Positions 1-5,869 of a DNA stretch of 6,381 bases are shown here, in pieces. The first letter of the stretch is position 1; every line of letters starts with the position of its first letter. The stretch lies in assembly GCA_025936275.1 (NCBI GenBank), contig JAICTR010000181.1, positions 1 through 6,381 of the forward strand, written 5' to 3'. Position numbers and translations under genes: made by a program. The notes beneath the pieces were generated by a model. It had not been told where the DNA came from. It made no database searches and saw nothing but the letters and a program-made list of their open reading frames with translations. The DNA comes from Burkholderiales bacterium. Its GTDB lineage: Bacteria > Pseudomonadota > Gammaproteobacteria > Burkholderiales > Usitatibacteraceae.

Positions 1-2162
1 AGGGCCTGAAGGCCTATCCCACCGAGATCCCGAGCCGCGAGGAGGTCCTCGCCGAGCTCGCGCGCGCGGGCGTGCCGATGACGCAGGACGAGGTCTTCGA
101 GGCGCTCGGCGTGCGCGGCGCGGCCGAGCGCGAAGGCCTCGAGCGGCGCCTCGGGGCGATGGAGCGCGAAGGCCAGATCCTCAAGAACCGCCGCGGCGCC
201 TTCATCCTTCCGGACAAGGCGGGGCTCATCAAGGGCAAGGTCGTGGGTCACCCGGACGGCTTCGGGTTCCTGCGCCCCGAGGACGGGCGCGCCGACCTCT
301 TCCTCGAGCCGCGCCAGATGCACAAGGTGCTGCACGGCGACGTGGTGCTCGCGCGCGTGACGGGCGTCGACCGCCGCGGGCGCGAGGAGGCGGGGATCGT
401 GGAAGTGCTCGAGCGCGCCAACGCGAAGGTCGTGGGGCGCCTCTTCATCGAGCACGGCGTCGCGTTCGTGATCGCCGAGAACAAGCGCATCAGCCAGGAC
501 ATCCTGATCATGCCGGAGTCGCTCGACGGCGCGCGCGAGGGACAGGTCGTGGTGGCCGAGATCGTCGAGCAGCCGACCCGGAACGCCGAGCCGATCGGCC
601 GCGTGGTCGAGGTGCTGGGCAACTACGCCGATCCGGGGATGGAGATCGAGATCGCGCTGCGCAAGCACGACCTGCCGCACGAATGGCCGAAGGCGGCGCT
701 GGAGCAGGCGAGGAAGCTGCCGAAGTCCGTGGCGGCGAAGGACCTCAAGGGCCGGCGCGACCTGCGCGAGCTGCCGTTCGTGACGATCGACGGCGAGACG
801 GCGAAGGATTTCGACGACGCGGTGTACTGCGAGCGCAAGGCGAAGTCCTTCAAGCTGTGGGTGGCGATCGCCGACGTGAGCCACTACGTGAAGCCCGGCG
901 ATGCGCTCGATGCGGAGGCGTACAACCGCGGCAACTCGGTGTACTTCCCGCGCCGCGTGATCCCGATGCTGCCCGAGGAGCTCTCCAACGAGCTCTGCTC
1001 GCTGCGCCCCGAGGTCGATCGCCTGGTGATGGTGTGCGAGATGGAGGTGGGCGCCGCGGGCGTGGTGCGCCATTACGATTTCTATCCGGGCGTGATTCAT
1101 TCGCACGCGCGCCTCACCTACACCCGCGTGGCCGCGGCGATCGAAGGTCGCGAGGCCGATCCGCCGGTGCCCGAATCGGTGATGCCGAACATCGAGAGCC
1201 TCCACGGCGCGTTCAAGGCGCTCCTCGGCGCGCGCGCGAAGCGCGGCGCGATCGACTTCGAGACCGTCGAGACGCAGATGGTCTTCGACGAGCACGGCAA
1301 GATCGAGCGCATCGTGCCGGTGGTGAGGAACGACGCGCATCGCCTGATCGAGGAATGCATGCTCGCCGCGAACGTGAGCGCCTCCGACTTCCTCGAGAAG
1401 AACCGGCAGCCCACGCTCTACCGCGTGCACGAGGGGCCGACGCCGGAGAAGCTCGAGGCGCTGCGCTCCATGCTCAAGGACTTCGCGCTCACGCTCGCCG
1501 GCGGCGAGAAGCCGCAGGCGAAGGACTACGCGGCGCTCCTCGAGCGCATCAAGGGCAAGCCCTTCGCGGGCATGCTGCAGACGGTGATGCTGCGCTCGCT
1601 CTCGCAGGCGGTGTACAGCCCCGAGAACGTGGGCCACTTCGGCCTCGCCTACGAGGCGTACGCGCACTTCACCTCGCCGATCCGCCGCTACCCGGATCTG
1701 CTGGTGCATCGCGCGATCAAGGCGGTGCTCGCGGGCAAGCGCTACGACGCGGGCGAGCTCGAGCAGCTCGGGCGCCATTGCTCCGAGACCGAGCGCCGTG
1801 CCGACGACGCCACGCGCGACGTCGAGGCCTGGCTCAAGAGCTACTACATGCAGGACCACGTCGGCGAGGAGTTCGAGGGCACCGTGAGCGGGGTCACGAG
1901 CTTCGGCCTCTTCGTGACGCTGGACGGCCTGCACGTCGACGGGCTGGTGCACATCTCCGACCTCGGCCAGGACTACTTCCAGTTCGACGGCGCGCGCCAC
2001 ATGCTGCGCGGCGAGAGGAGCGGCGTTCGCTACCAGCTCGGCGGGCGCGTGCGCGTGAAGGTGGTGCGCGTGAACCTCGAGCAGTCGAAGATCGATTTCG
2101 TACTCGTGGCGCCTCCCTCTCCCTTGGGAGAGGGCCGGGGAGAGGGTCGCAAACGCCGATGA
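1..2162 (+). CDS. rnr: RNase R, 3'-5' exoribonuclease (5' end cut off by window)
   Basis: This is a processive cytoplasmic 3'-5' exoribonuclease of the RNB family that degrades structured RNA and helps in mRNA, rRNA and tmRNA-linked quality control. The frame is open from base 3, giving 719 visible residues. Residues 5-13 (YPTEIPSRE) match the start of known RNase R proteins, where a similar IPSRE segment lies about 20 residues from Met, so roughly ten residues are missing and the GTG at 72 is internal. Domain order is a winged-helix N-terminus (about 11-65), two cold-shock/OB domains (about 78-125 and 143-195), the RNB catalytic domain (about 250-580) and S1 (621-702). The catalytic aspartates are D263, D269, D271 and D272 in the DGETAKDFDD motif. 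The RNA-clamping Tyr is probably Y314 in SVYFP, and YAHFTSPIRRY (553-563) is the RNB signature. The lysine-rich tail common after S1 is absent; the protein ends in PPSPLGEGRGEGRKRR, mostly encoded by a repeat. The stop overlaps the rlmB start. Confidence 0.96.
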   Translation, partial: GLKAYPTEIPSREEVLAELARAGVPMTQDEVFEALGVRGAAEREGLERRLGAMEREGQILKNRRGAFILPDKAGLIKGKVVGHPDGFGFLRPEDGRADLFLEPRQMHKVLHGDVVLARVTGVDRRGREEAGIVEVLERANAKVVGRLFIEHGVAFVIAENKRISQDILIMPESLDGAREGQVVVAEIVEQPTRNAEPIGRVVEVLGNYADPGMEIEIALRKHDLPHEWPKAALEQARKLPKSVAAKDLKGRRDLRELPFVTIDGETAKDFDDAVYCERKAKSFKLWVAIADVSHYVKPGDALDAEAYNRGNSVYFPRRVIPMLPEELSNELCSLRPEVDRLVMVCEMEVGAAGVVRHYDFYPGVIHSHARLTYTRVAAAIEGREADPPVPESVMPNIESLHGAFKALLGARAKRGAIDFETVETQMVFDEHGKIERIVPVVRNDAHRLIEECMLAANVSASDFLEKNRQPTLYRVHEGPTPEKLEALRSMLKDFALTLAGGEKPQAKDYAALLERIKGKPFAGMLQTVMLRSLSQAVYSPENVGHFGLAYEAYAHFTSPIRRYPDLLVHRAIKAVLAGKRYDAGELEQLGRHCSETERRADDATRDVEAWLKSYYMQDHVGEEFEGTVSGVTSFGLFVTLDGLHVDGLVHISDLGQDYFQFDGARHMLRGERSGVRYQLGGRVRVKVVRVNLEQSKIDFVLVAPPSPLGEGRGEGRKRR
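2115..2146. repeat. REP-like GC-rich hairpin repeat inside the rnr 3' end
   Basis: Arms CCCTCTCCC (2115-2123) and GGGAGAGGG (2126-2134) are perfect 9-base complements separated by TT. A second copy of the right arm, GGGAGAGGG, lies at 2138-2146, so the left arm could pair with either copy. From memory, this pattern (CCCTCTCCC, short T-containing loop, GGGAGAGGG, then a second G-rich arm) matches a dispersed repeat found between genes of many GC-rich proteobacteria; when translated it gives PSPLGEGRGEG-type peptides, exactly as here. It lies inside the reading frame of rnr and 12 bases before rlmB. Whether it is repeated elsewhere in this genome cannot be seen from the window. Confidence 0.75.
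2137..2146 (+). promoter_or_regulatory. Candidate ribosome binding site for rlmB supplied by the repeat
   Basis: The only purine-rich Shine-Dalgarno-like sequence before the rlmB ATG is GGGGAGAGGG, the second right arm of the repeat. Its GAGG core ends 13 bases before the ATG at 2159, which is longer than usual. Because rnr terminates in the ATGA overlap, re-initiation by ribosomes finishing rnr is probably at least as important as this site. If the left arm pairs with this copy in the mRNA, the site would be masked; this is inference. Confidence 0.35.
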
Positions 2163-2887
2163 AAAACCTGACCGGATTCCACGCCGTCACGAGCCGCCTT
2201 CGCCAGCGGCCCGAGACGATCCACGAGATCTACGTCGATGCGGAGCGCAAGGACCAGCGCGTGAAGGACCTGCGCGGGGCGGCGAAGCGCGCCAACGTGC
2301 GCGTGATCCCGGTCGACATGAAGCGCCTCGACGGCATGGCGGGGGGCGTCCGCCACCAGGGCGTCGTGGCGCCCGCCGAGCCCCTCGACATGCCGAAGTT
2401 CATCGAGGACGTGCTCGAAGGGCTCGAGGAGCCGCCGCTCCTGCTGGTGCTCGACGGTGTGCAGGATCCGCACAACCTCGGCGCTTGCCTGCGAGTGGCC
2501 GACGGCGCGGGCGCGCACGCGGTGATCGCGCCCAAGGACCGCAGCGTCGGCCTCACCACCGCCGCGTTCAAGGTCGCCTCGGGCGCGGCCGAATCGGTGC
2601 CCTACATCGTGGTGACGAACCTCGCGCGCACGATGCGCGACCTGAAGGAGCGCGGCATCTGGCTCATCGGCGCCGACGACGCCGCGCCGCAGTCGATCTA
2701 CCAGGCGAAGCTCGACGGCGCGATCGGCCTCGTGCTCGGCGCCGAGGGCGAAGGCCTGCGCCGCCTCACCAAGGAAAGCTGCGACCTGCTGGTGTCGATC
2801 CCGATGCTGGGCACGGTCGAAAGCCTCAACGTGAGCGTCGCGAGCGGCATCTGTCTTTACGAAGCGAGGCGCCGGCGCCTCGGTTGA
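2159..2887 (+). CDS. rlmB: 23S rRNA (guanosine(2251)-2'-O)-methyltransferase RlmB
   Basis: RlmB transfers a methyl group from S-adenosylmethionine to the ribose of G2251 in the peptidyl-transferase P loop of 23S rRNA. The 242-residue product has the usual length for the family. An N-terminal substrate-binding domain (about 1-75, beginning LTGFHAV and including the VRHQGVVA segment) is followed by a SPOUT/TrmH catalytic domain with its knotted fold. The three SpoU motifs are clear: DPHNLGACLR (103-112, with N106 and R112), LVLGAEGEGL (191-200) and SIPMLGTVESLNVSVASGI (213-231). The start at 2159 aligns with known RlmB N-termini and shares the ATGA overlap with the rnr stop, which implies co-transcription and translational coupling. 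The rnr-rlmB order is common in beta- and gammaproteobacteria. An upstream extension of this frame through rnr is only a GC-rich shadow. Confidence 0.96.
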   Translation: MKNLTGFHAVTSRLRQRPETIHEIYVDAERKDQRVKDLRGAAKRANVRVIPVDMKRLDGMAGGVRHQGVVAPAEPLDMPKFIEDVLEGLEEPPLLLVLDGVQDPHNLGACLRVADGAGAHAVIAPKDRSVGLTTAAFKVASGAAESVPYIVVTNLARTMRDLKERGIWLIGADDAAPQSIYQAKLDGAIGLVLGAEGEGLRRLTKESCDLLVSIPMLGTVESLNVSVASGICLYEARRRRLG

Positions 2888-2896
2888 GGTGAGCCG

Positions 2897-2929
2897 CGTC
2901 ATGGCGCATGACGTCATGCGCCCAGGGCG
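2897..2929. repeat. Cluster of overlapping palindromes downstream of rlmB
   Basis: GGCGCATGAC/GTCATGCGCC (2903-2922) is a perfect 20-base palindrome. It overlaps a second inverted repeat, CGTCATG (2897-2903), GCG, CATGACG (2907-2913). GTCATG half-sites therefore occur three times in alternating orientation at 2898, 2907 and 2913. A third small inverted repeat, CGCCC A GGGCG (2919-2929), overlaps the right end. In RNA, 2903-2922 could form an 8-bp stem with an ACGT loop, but no T-run follows, so it is not a convincing intrinsic terminator. It lies 10-42 bases after the rlmB stop and about 75 bases before the predicted M16 promoter. It could be an operator for a dimeric regulator, an mRNA 3'-end-stabilising hairpin, or a chance GC-rich palindrome. 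Confidence 0.6.
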
Positions 2930-3000
2930 TGGCGAAAACGCGAGAGGCCGGTGCGGCAACCCTCGCGGCGCACCGCTGTCAGACTTTCCCTTCACGCCTT

Positions 3001-3009
3001 TGCCATAAT
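3001..3009 (+). promoter_or_regulatory. Probable extended -10 promoter of the M16 peptidase gene
   Basis: TGC followed directly by CATAAT (3004-3009) matches an extended -10 element (TGn plus five of six consensus bases). No good -35 hexamer is present at 16-18 bases upstream, which fits an extended -10 promoter. Transcription would start near 3016, giving a leader of about 24 bases before the ATG at 3040. That leader is pyrimidine-rich (TTTCCCTTCCTTCCC, 3025-3039) and has no Shine-Dalgarno sequence. This is prediction from sequence only. Confidence 0.45.
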
Positions 3010-3039
3010 CGCCGCTTTCGGCGCTTTCCCTTCCTTCCC

Positions 3040-3114
3040 ATGCGATTCCCCCGTCCCGTCGCCGCATTCCTTGCGGCAGCCTTGCTCGCCCTTTTGCCCT
3101 CGCTCGCCATCGCG
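3040..3114 (+). other. Signal peptide of the M16 peptidase
   Basis: The N-terminus has positive charges (R2, R5), a hydrophobic core (VAAFLAAALLALLPSLA, about residues 7-23) and an AIA signal peptidase I site, with predicted cleavage after A25 before KDAPAEA. There is no lipobox Cys, so this is not a lipoprotein. The mature enzyme would begin with a short, Ala/Pro-rich linker before the first peptidase module. Confidence 0.88.
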
Positions 3115-5823
3115 AAGGACGCCCCGGCCGAAGCCCCGCAGCACGCCGCGTTCGACGTGAAGCTCGGGCCGCCGATCGCGGTCTCCGAGATTCGCAAGAC
3201 CACCGAGGTCGAAGGCATCGCCGAGTACCGGCTGCCCAACGGGCTCAAGGTGCTGCTGTTCCCCGATCCGTCGAAGGCCACCATCACGGTGAACATCACG
3301 TACAAGGTCGGCAGCCGCTTCGAGAACTACGGCGAGACGGGCATGGCGCACCTCCTCGAGCACCTGATGTTCAAGGGGACGCCGACGCACCCGCACATCG
3401 ACCAGGAGTACAACGTGCGCGGCGCGCGCTTCAACGGCACCACGTCGCTCGACCGCACCAACTACTACGAGCTGGTCAAGGCGAGCGACGACAACCTCGC
3501 CTGGGCGATCGGGCTCGAGGCCGACCGCATGGTGAGCTCGTTCATCTCGCGCCGCGACCTCGACAGCGAGATGACCGTGGTGCGCAACGAGTACGAGAAG
3601 GGCGAGAACTCGCCCGGCTCGGTGCTCCTCAAGCGCCTGCAGAGCGTCGCCTTCGACTGGCACGCGTACGGCCGCTCCACGATCGGCAACCGCAGCGACA
3701 TCGAGAACGTCGACATCCCGCACCTGCAGGCCTTCTACCACCTCTACTACCAGCCCGATAACGCGGTGCTCCTGATCGCGGGCAAGTTCGATCCGCAGAA
3801 GGCGCTCGCCGAGATCGCGAAGACTTTCGGCCGCATTCCGAAGCCCGCCTTCACGCGGCCGACCTTCTGGACCGTGGAGCCGACCCAGGACGGCCCACGC
3901 GAGGTCACCGTGCGCCGCAAGGGCGACATCCAGCTGATCGCGATGGCGTACCACGTGCCGTCGAGCATCCATCCGGACTCGGACGCGCTCTCCTTCGCGA
4001 GCTTCATCCTGGGCCAGGTGCCGACCGGGCGGCTGCACAAGGCGCTGGTCGAGAAGGGCCTCGCCACGCAGGTCTTCGCCTATCCGCTGATGGGGCACGA
4101 TCCCGGGCTCATGATCTTCGGCGCGGTGGTGAAGAAGGACGCGCCGCTGGGCCCGGTGCGCGAGGCGATGGCGAAGGAGATCGAGGGCTTCGGCGCGCAG
4201 CCGCCCACCGCGGAGGAGATGGAGCGCGCGCGCATCTCGATGCTGAACGACGTCGAGAAGACGCTCGCCGATCCCGAGCGGATCGGGCTCGAGCTCTCGG
4301 AGTACATCGCGTTGGGCGACTGGCGCCTCTTCTTCGAGGCGCGGGACAAGGTGCCGACGGTGAAGGCCGAGGACGTGCAGCGCGTCTCGCGCGAATACTT
4401 CAAGCGCGACAACCGCACCACCGGCCTTTTCATTCCCGAGGACAATCCGCAGCGCGCCGAGGTTCCGGCCACGCCCGCGGTCTCGGCCGTAATGAAGGAC
4501 TTCAAGGCGAAGGCGGCGACGAGCCAGGCCGAGGCGTTCGATCCCTCGCAGGACAACATCGACACGCGCACCAAACGCCTGCAGTTCGGCCCGGTGAAGG
4601 TGGCGCTGCTCGCGAAGAAGAACCGCGGCGAGACCGTGAACGTCGCGATCCGGCTGCACATCGGCAACGAGAAGGCGCTCTTCGGCGAGCGCACCAACGC
4701 CGCCTTCGCGGGGCAGATGCTCTCGCGCGGCACCGAGCGCCTCACGCGCGCCGAGCTCTCCGATGCGTTCGAGAAGCTGCACATCTCCGGGCGCGTGGGC
4801 GGCCCCTCGGCGGGCTTCCAGACGACGCGGCCGAACCTCGAGGGCGCGTTGAAGCTGGTGGCCGAAGTGCTCGCGCATCCGCGCTTCGATCCGGCCGAAT
4901 TCGAGCAGCTGCGCCGCCAGACCGTGACCGGCATCGAGTCGCAACTCTCCGAGCCCACCGCGCTCGCGGGCGATGCGCTGGCGCAGGCCTTCAACACCTA
5001 CCCGAAGGGCGACTGGCGCCATGCGCCGTCGATCCACGAATCGCTCGAGAACGCGAAGCACGTGAAGCTCGAGGACGCGAAGCGCTTCCACGATCGCTTC
5101 TACGGCGCCGATCCCGCGGACATCGCGATCGTCGGCGATTTCGACGAGGCGAAGGTAGAGGCGCAGCTGAAGGAGCTCTTCGCGGGCTGGGAGCCGCAGG
5201 TGCGCTTCGCGCAGGTGACGCGCGAGTTCCGCGACATCCCGCCGGTCGAGAAGTCGATCGAGACGCCCGACAAGGAGAACGCCGTCTTCCTCGCGCGCGA
5301 GAACATCGAGATGCGCGACGACGATCCGGACTATCCCGCGCTCTACATCGCCGACTACATCTTCGGCGGCGGCGCGGGCTTCGACTCGCGGCTGATGCTG
5401 CGCATCCGCCAGAAGGAGGGCCTTTCCTACGGCGTGGGCTCGGGCCTCGAGGTGGGCTCCATCGACCGCGCGGGCTCGTGGGACGTGTATGCGATCGCCG
5501 CGCCGCAGAACATCGCGAAGGTGGAGAAGGCGTTCCGCGAGGAGCTCGCCCGCGCGCTGAAGGACGGGTTCACGCAGGCCGAGCTGGACGCGGCGAAGTC
5601 CGGCAACCTCCAGGTGCGCGCGCAGAACCGCTCGCAGGACGACGTGCTCGCGGCGGGCTGGGCGGAATACCTCTACCTCGGCCGCACCTTCCAGTTCAGC
5701 AAGCGGATGGAGGAGCGGATCAAGGCGCTCACGCTGGACCAGGTGAACGCGGCGTTCCGCAAGTACATCCATCCGGAGAAGGTGAGCATCTTCAAGGCGG
5801 GGGATTTCGCGAAGAAGCGCTGA
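3040..5823 (+). CDS. Exported two-module M16 family zinc metallopeptidase
   Basis: This is a 927-residue pitrilysin/insulinase-type (M16) zinc peptidase, probably periplasmic. Residues 1-25 are a Sec signal peptide. The first module (about 60-500) carries the inverted zinc motif HLLEH (H104, E107, H108) and the distal Glu ligand E184 in VVRNEYEKGE, 76 residues after H108, which fits the family spacing. The second module (about 530-925) has FAGQM (556-560) where the zinc motif would be, so it is catalytically silent. It retains the conserved RIRQKEGLSYGV segment (R788, Y797) used in substrate binding and closure of the chamber. The length and layout match bimodular peptidases that enclose short or unfolded peptides. 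The start at 3040 is chosen because it gives a clean signal peptide; an in-frame ATG at 2908 would bury it behind 44 unlikely residues. No Shine-Dalgarno sequence is evident. The natural substrate cannot be deduced from the sequence. Confidence 0.93.
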   Translation: MRFPRPVAAFLAAALLALLPSLAIAKDAPAEAPQHAAFDVKLGPPIAVSEIRKTTEVEGIAEYRLPNGLKVLLFPDPSKATITVNITYKVGSRFENYGETGMAHLLEHLMFKGTPTHPHIDQEYNVRGARFNGTTSLDRTNYYELVKASDDNLAWAIGLEADRMVSSFISRRDLDSEMTVVRNEYEKGENSPGSVLLKRLQSVAFDWHAYGRSTIGNRSDIENVDIPHLQAFYHLYYQPDNAVLLIAGKFDPQKALAEIAKTFGRIPKPAFTRPTFWTVEPTQDGPREVTVRRKGDIQLIAMAYHVPSSIHPDSDALSFASFILGQVPTGRLHKALVEKGLATQVFAYPLMGHDPGLMIFGAVVKKDAPLGPVREAMAKEIEGFGAQPPTAEEMERARISMLNDVEKTLADPERIGLELSEYIALGDWRLFFEARDKVPTVKAEDVQRVSREYFKRDNRTTGLFIPEDNPQRAEVPATPAVSAVMKDFKAKAATSQAEAFDPSQDNIDTRTKRLQFGPVKVALLAKKNRGETVNVAIRLHIGNEKALFGERTNAAFAGQMLSRGTERLTRAELSDAFEKLHISGRVGGPSAGFQTTRPNLEGALKLVAEVLAHPRFDPAEFEQLRRQTVTGIESQLSEPTALAGDALAQAFNTYPKGDWRHAPSIHESLENAKHVKLEDAKRFHDRFYGADPADIAIVGDFDEAKVEAQLKELFAGWEPQVRFAQVTREFRDIPPVEKSIETPDKENAVFLARENIEMRDDDPDYPALYIADYIFGGGAGFDSRLMLRIRQKEGLSYGVGSGLEVGSIDRAGSWDVYAIAAPQNIAKVEKAFREELARALKDGFTQAELDAAKSGNLQVRAQNRSQDDVLAAGWAEYLYLGRTFQFSKRMEERIKALTLDQVNAAFRKYIHPEKVSIFKAGDFAKKR

Positions 5824-5829
5824 GCGCGT

Positions 5830-5858
5830 TTGTCGGTTGCTAAACAAATATGTAAAAT
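5830..5858 (+). promoter_or_regulatory. Predicted promoter of the nucleotidyltransferase-fold gene
   Basis: TTGTCG (5830-5835, four of six to TTGACA) and TAAAAT (5853-5858, five of six to TATAAT) are separated by the optimal 17 bases. The predicted transcription start is near 5865, only about five bases before the ATG at 5870, or at the ATG itself, so the mRNA would be leaderless or nearly so. There is no Shine-Dalgarno sequence, which agrees. The stretch 5841-5863 has 20 A/T of 23 bases in an otherwise GC-rich window, so it stands out as a promoter. Confidence 0.6.
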
Positions 5859-5869
5859 GTTTAGCAACC
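5835..5869. promoter_or_regulatory. Perfect 12-base inverted repeat around the -10, likely operator
   Basis: GGTTGCTAAACA (5835-5846) and TGTTTAGCAACC (5858-5869) are exact reverse complements separated by 11 bases (AATATGTAAAA). The right arm ends directly before the ATG at 5870. The left arm overlaps the last base of the -35 and the spacer, and the -10 sits between the arms, so a protein bound to both arms would block RNA polymerase. Arm centres are 23 bases apart, about two helical turns, which suits a dimer binding one DNA face. A terminator for the upstream peptidase gene is less likely, since the stem is not GC-rich at its base and no T-run follows. The regulator is not identified; autoregulation by the downstream protein is one possibility. 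Confidence 0.65.

Noticed and set aside
72..74. GTG at 72 as the start of rnr
   Set aside because: The frame is open to the window edge and the residues before it (YPTEIPSRE) match the conserved RNase R N-terminus, so the true start lies outside.
683..2158. Upstream extension of the rlmB frame through rnr, as if encoding a longer fusion protein
   Set aside because: The extension is Arg/Ala/Gly-rich out-of-frame translation of rnr. The RlmB N-terminus at 2159 aligns with known RlmB proteins.
2908..3039. ATG at 2908 as the start of the M16 gene
   Set aside because: It lies inside the palindrome cluster, precedes the likely promoter, and would place 44 unrelated residues before a clear signal peptide.
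2030..3067. Minus-strand open frame of 345 codons opposite rlmB
   Set aside because: It spans the rlmB gene, the intergenic region and the repeat on the opposite strand and has no recognisable motif; it is a composition artefact.
5835..5869. The inverted repeat as an intrinsic terminator of the M16 gene
   Set aside because: No T-run follows the right arm; the ATG of the next gene does. The AT-rich arms and internal -10 fit an operator better.
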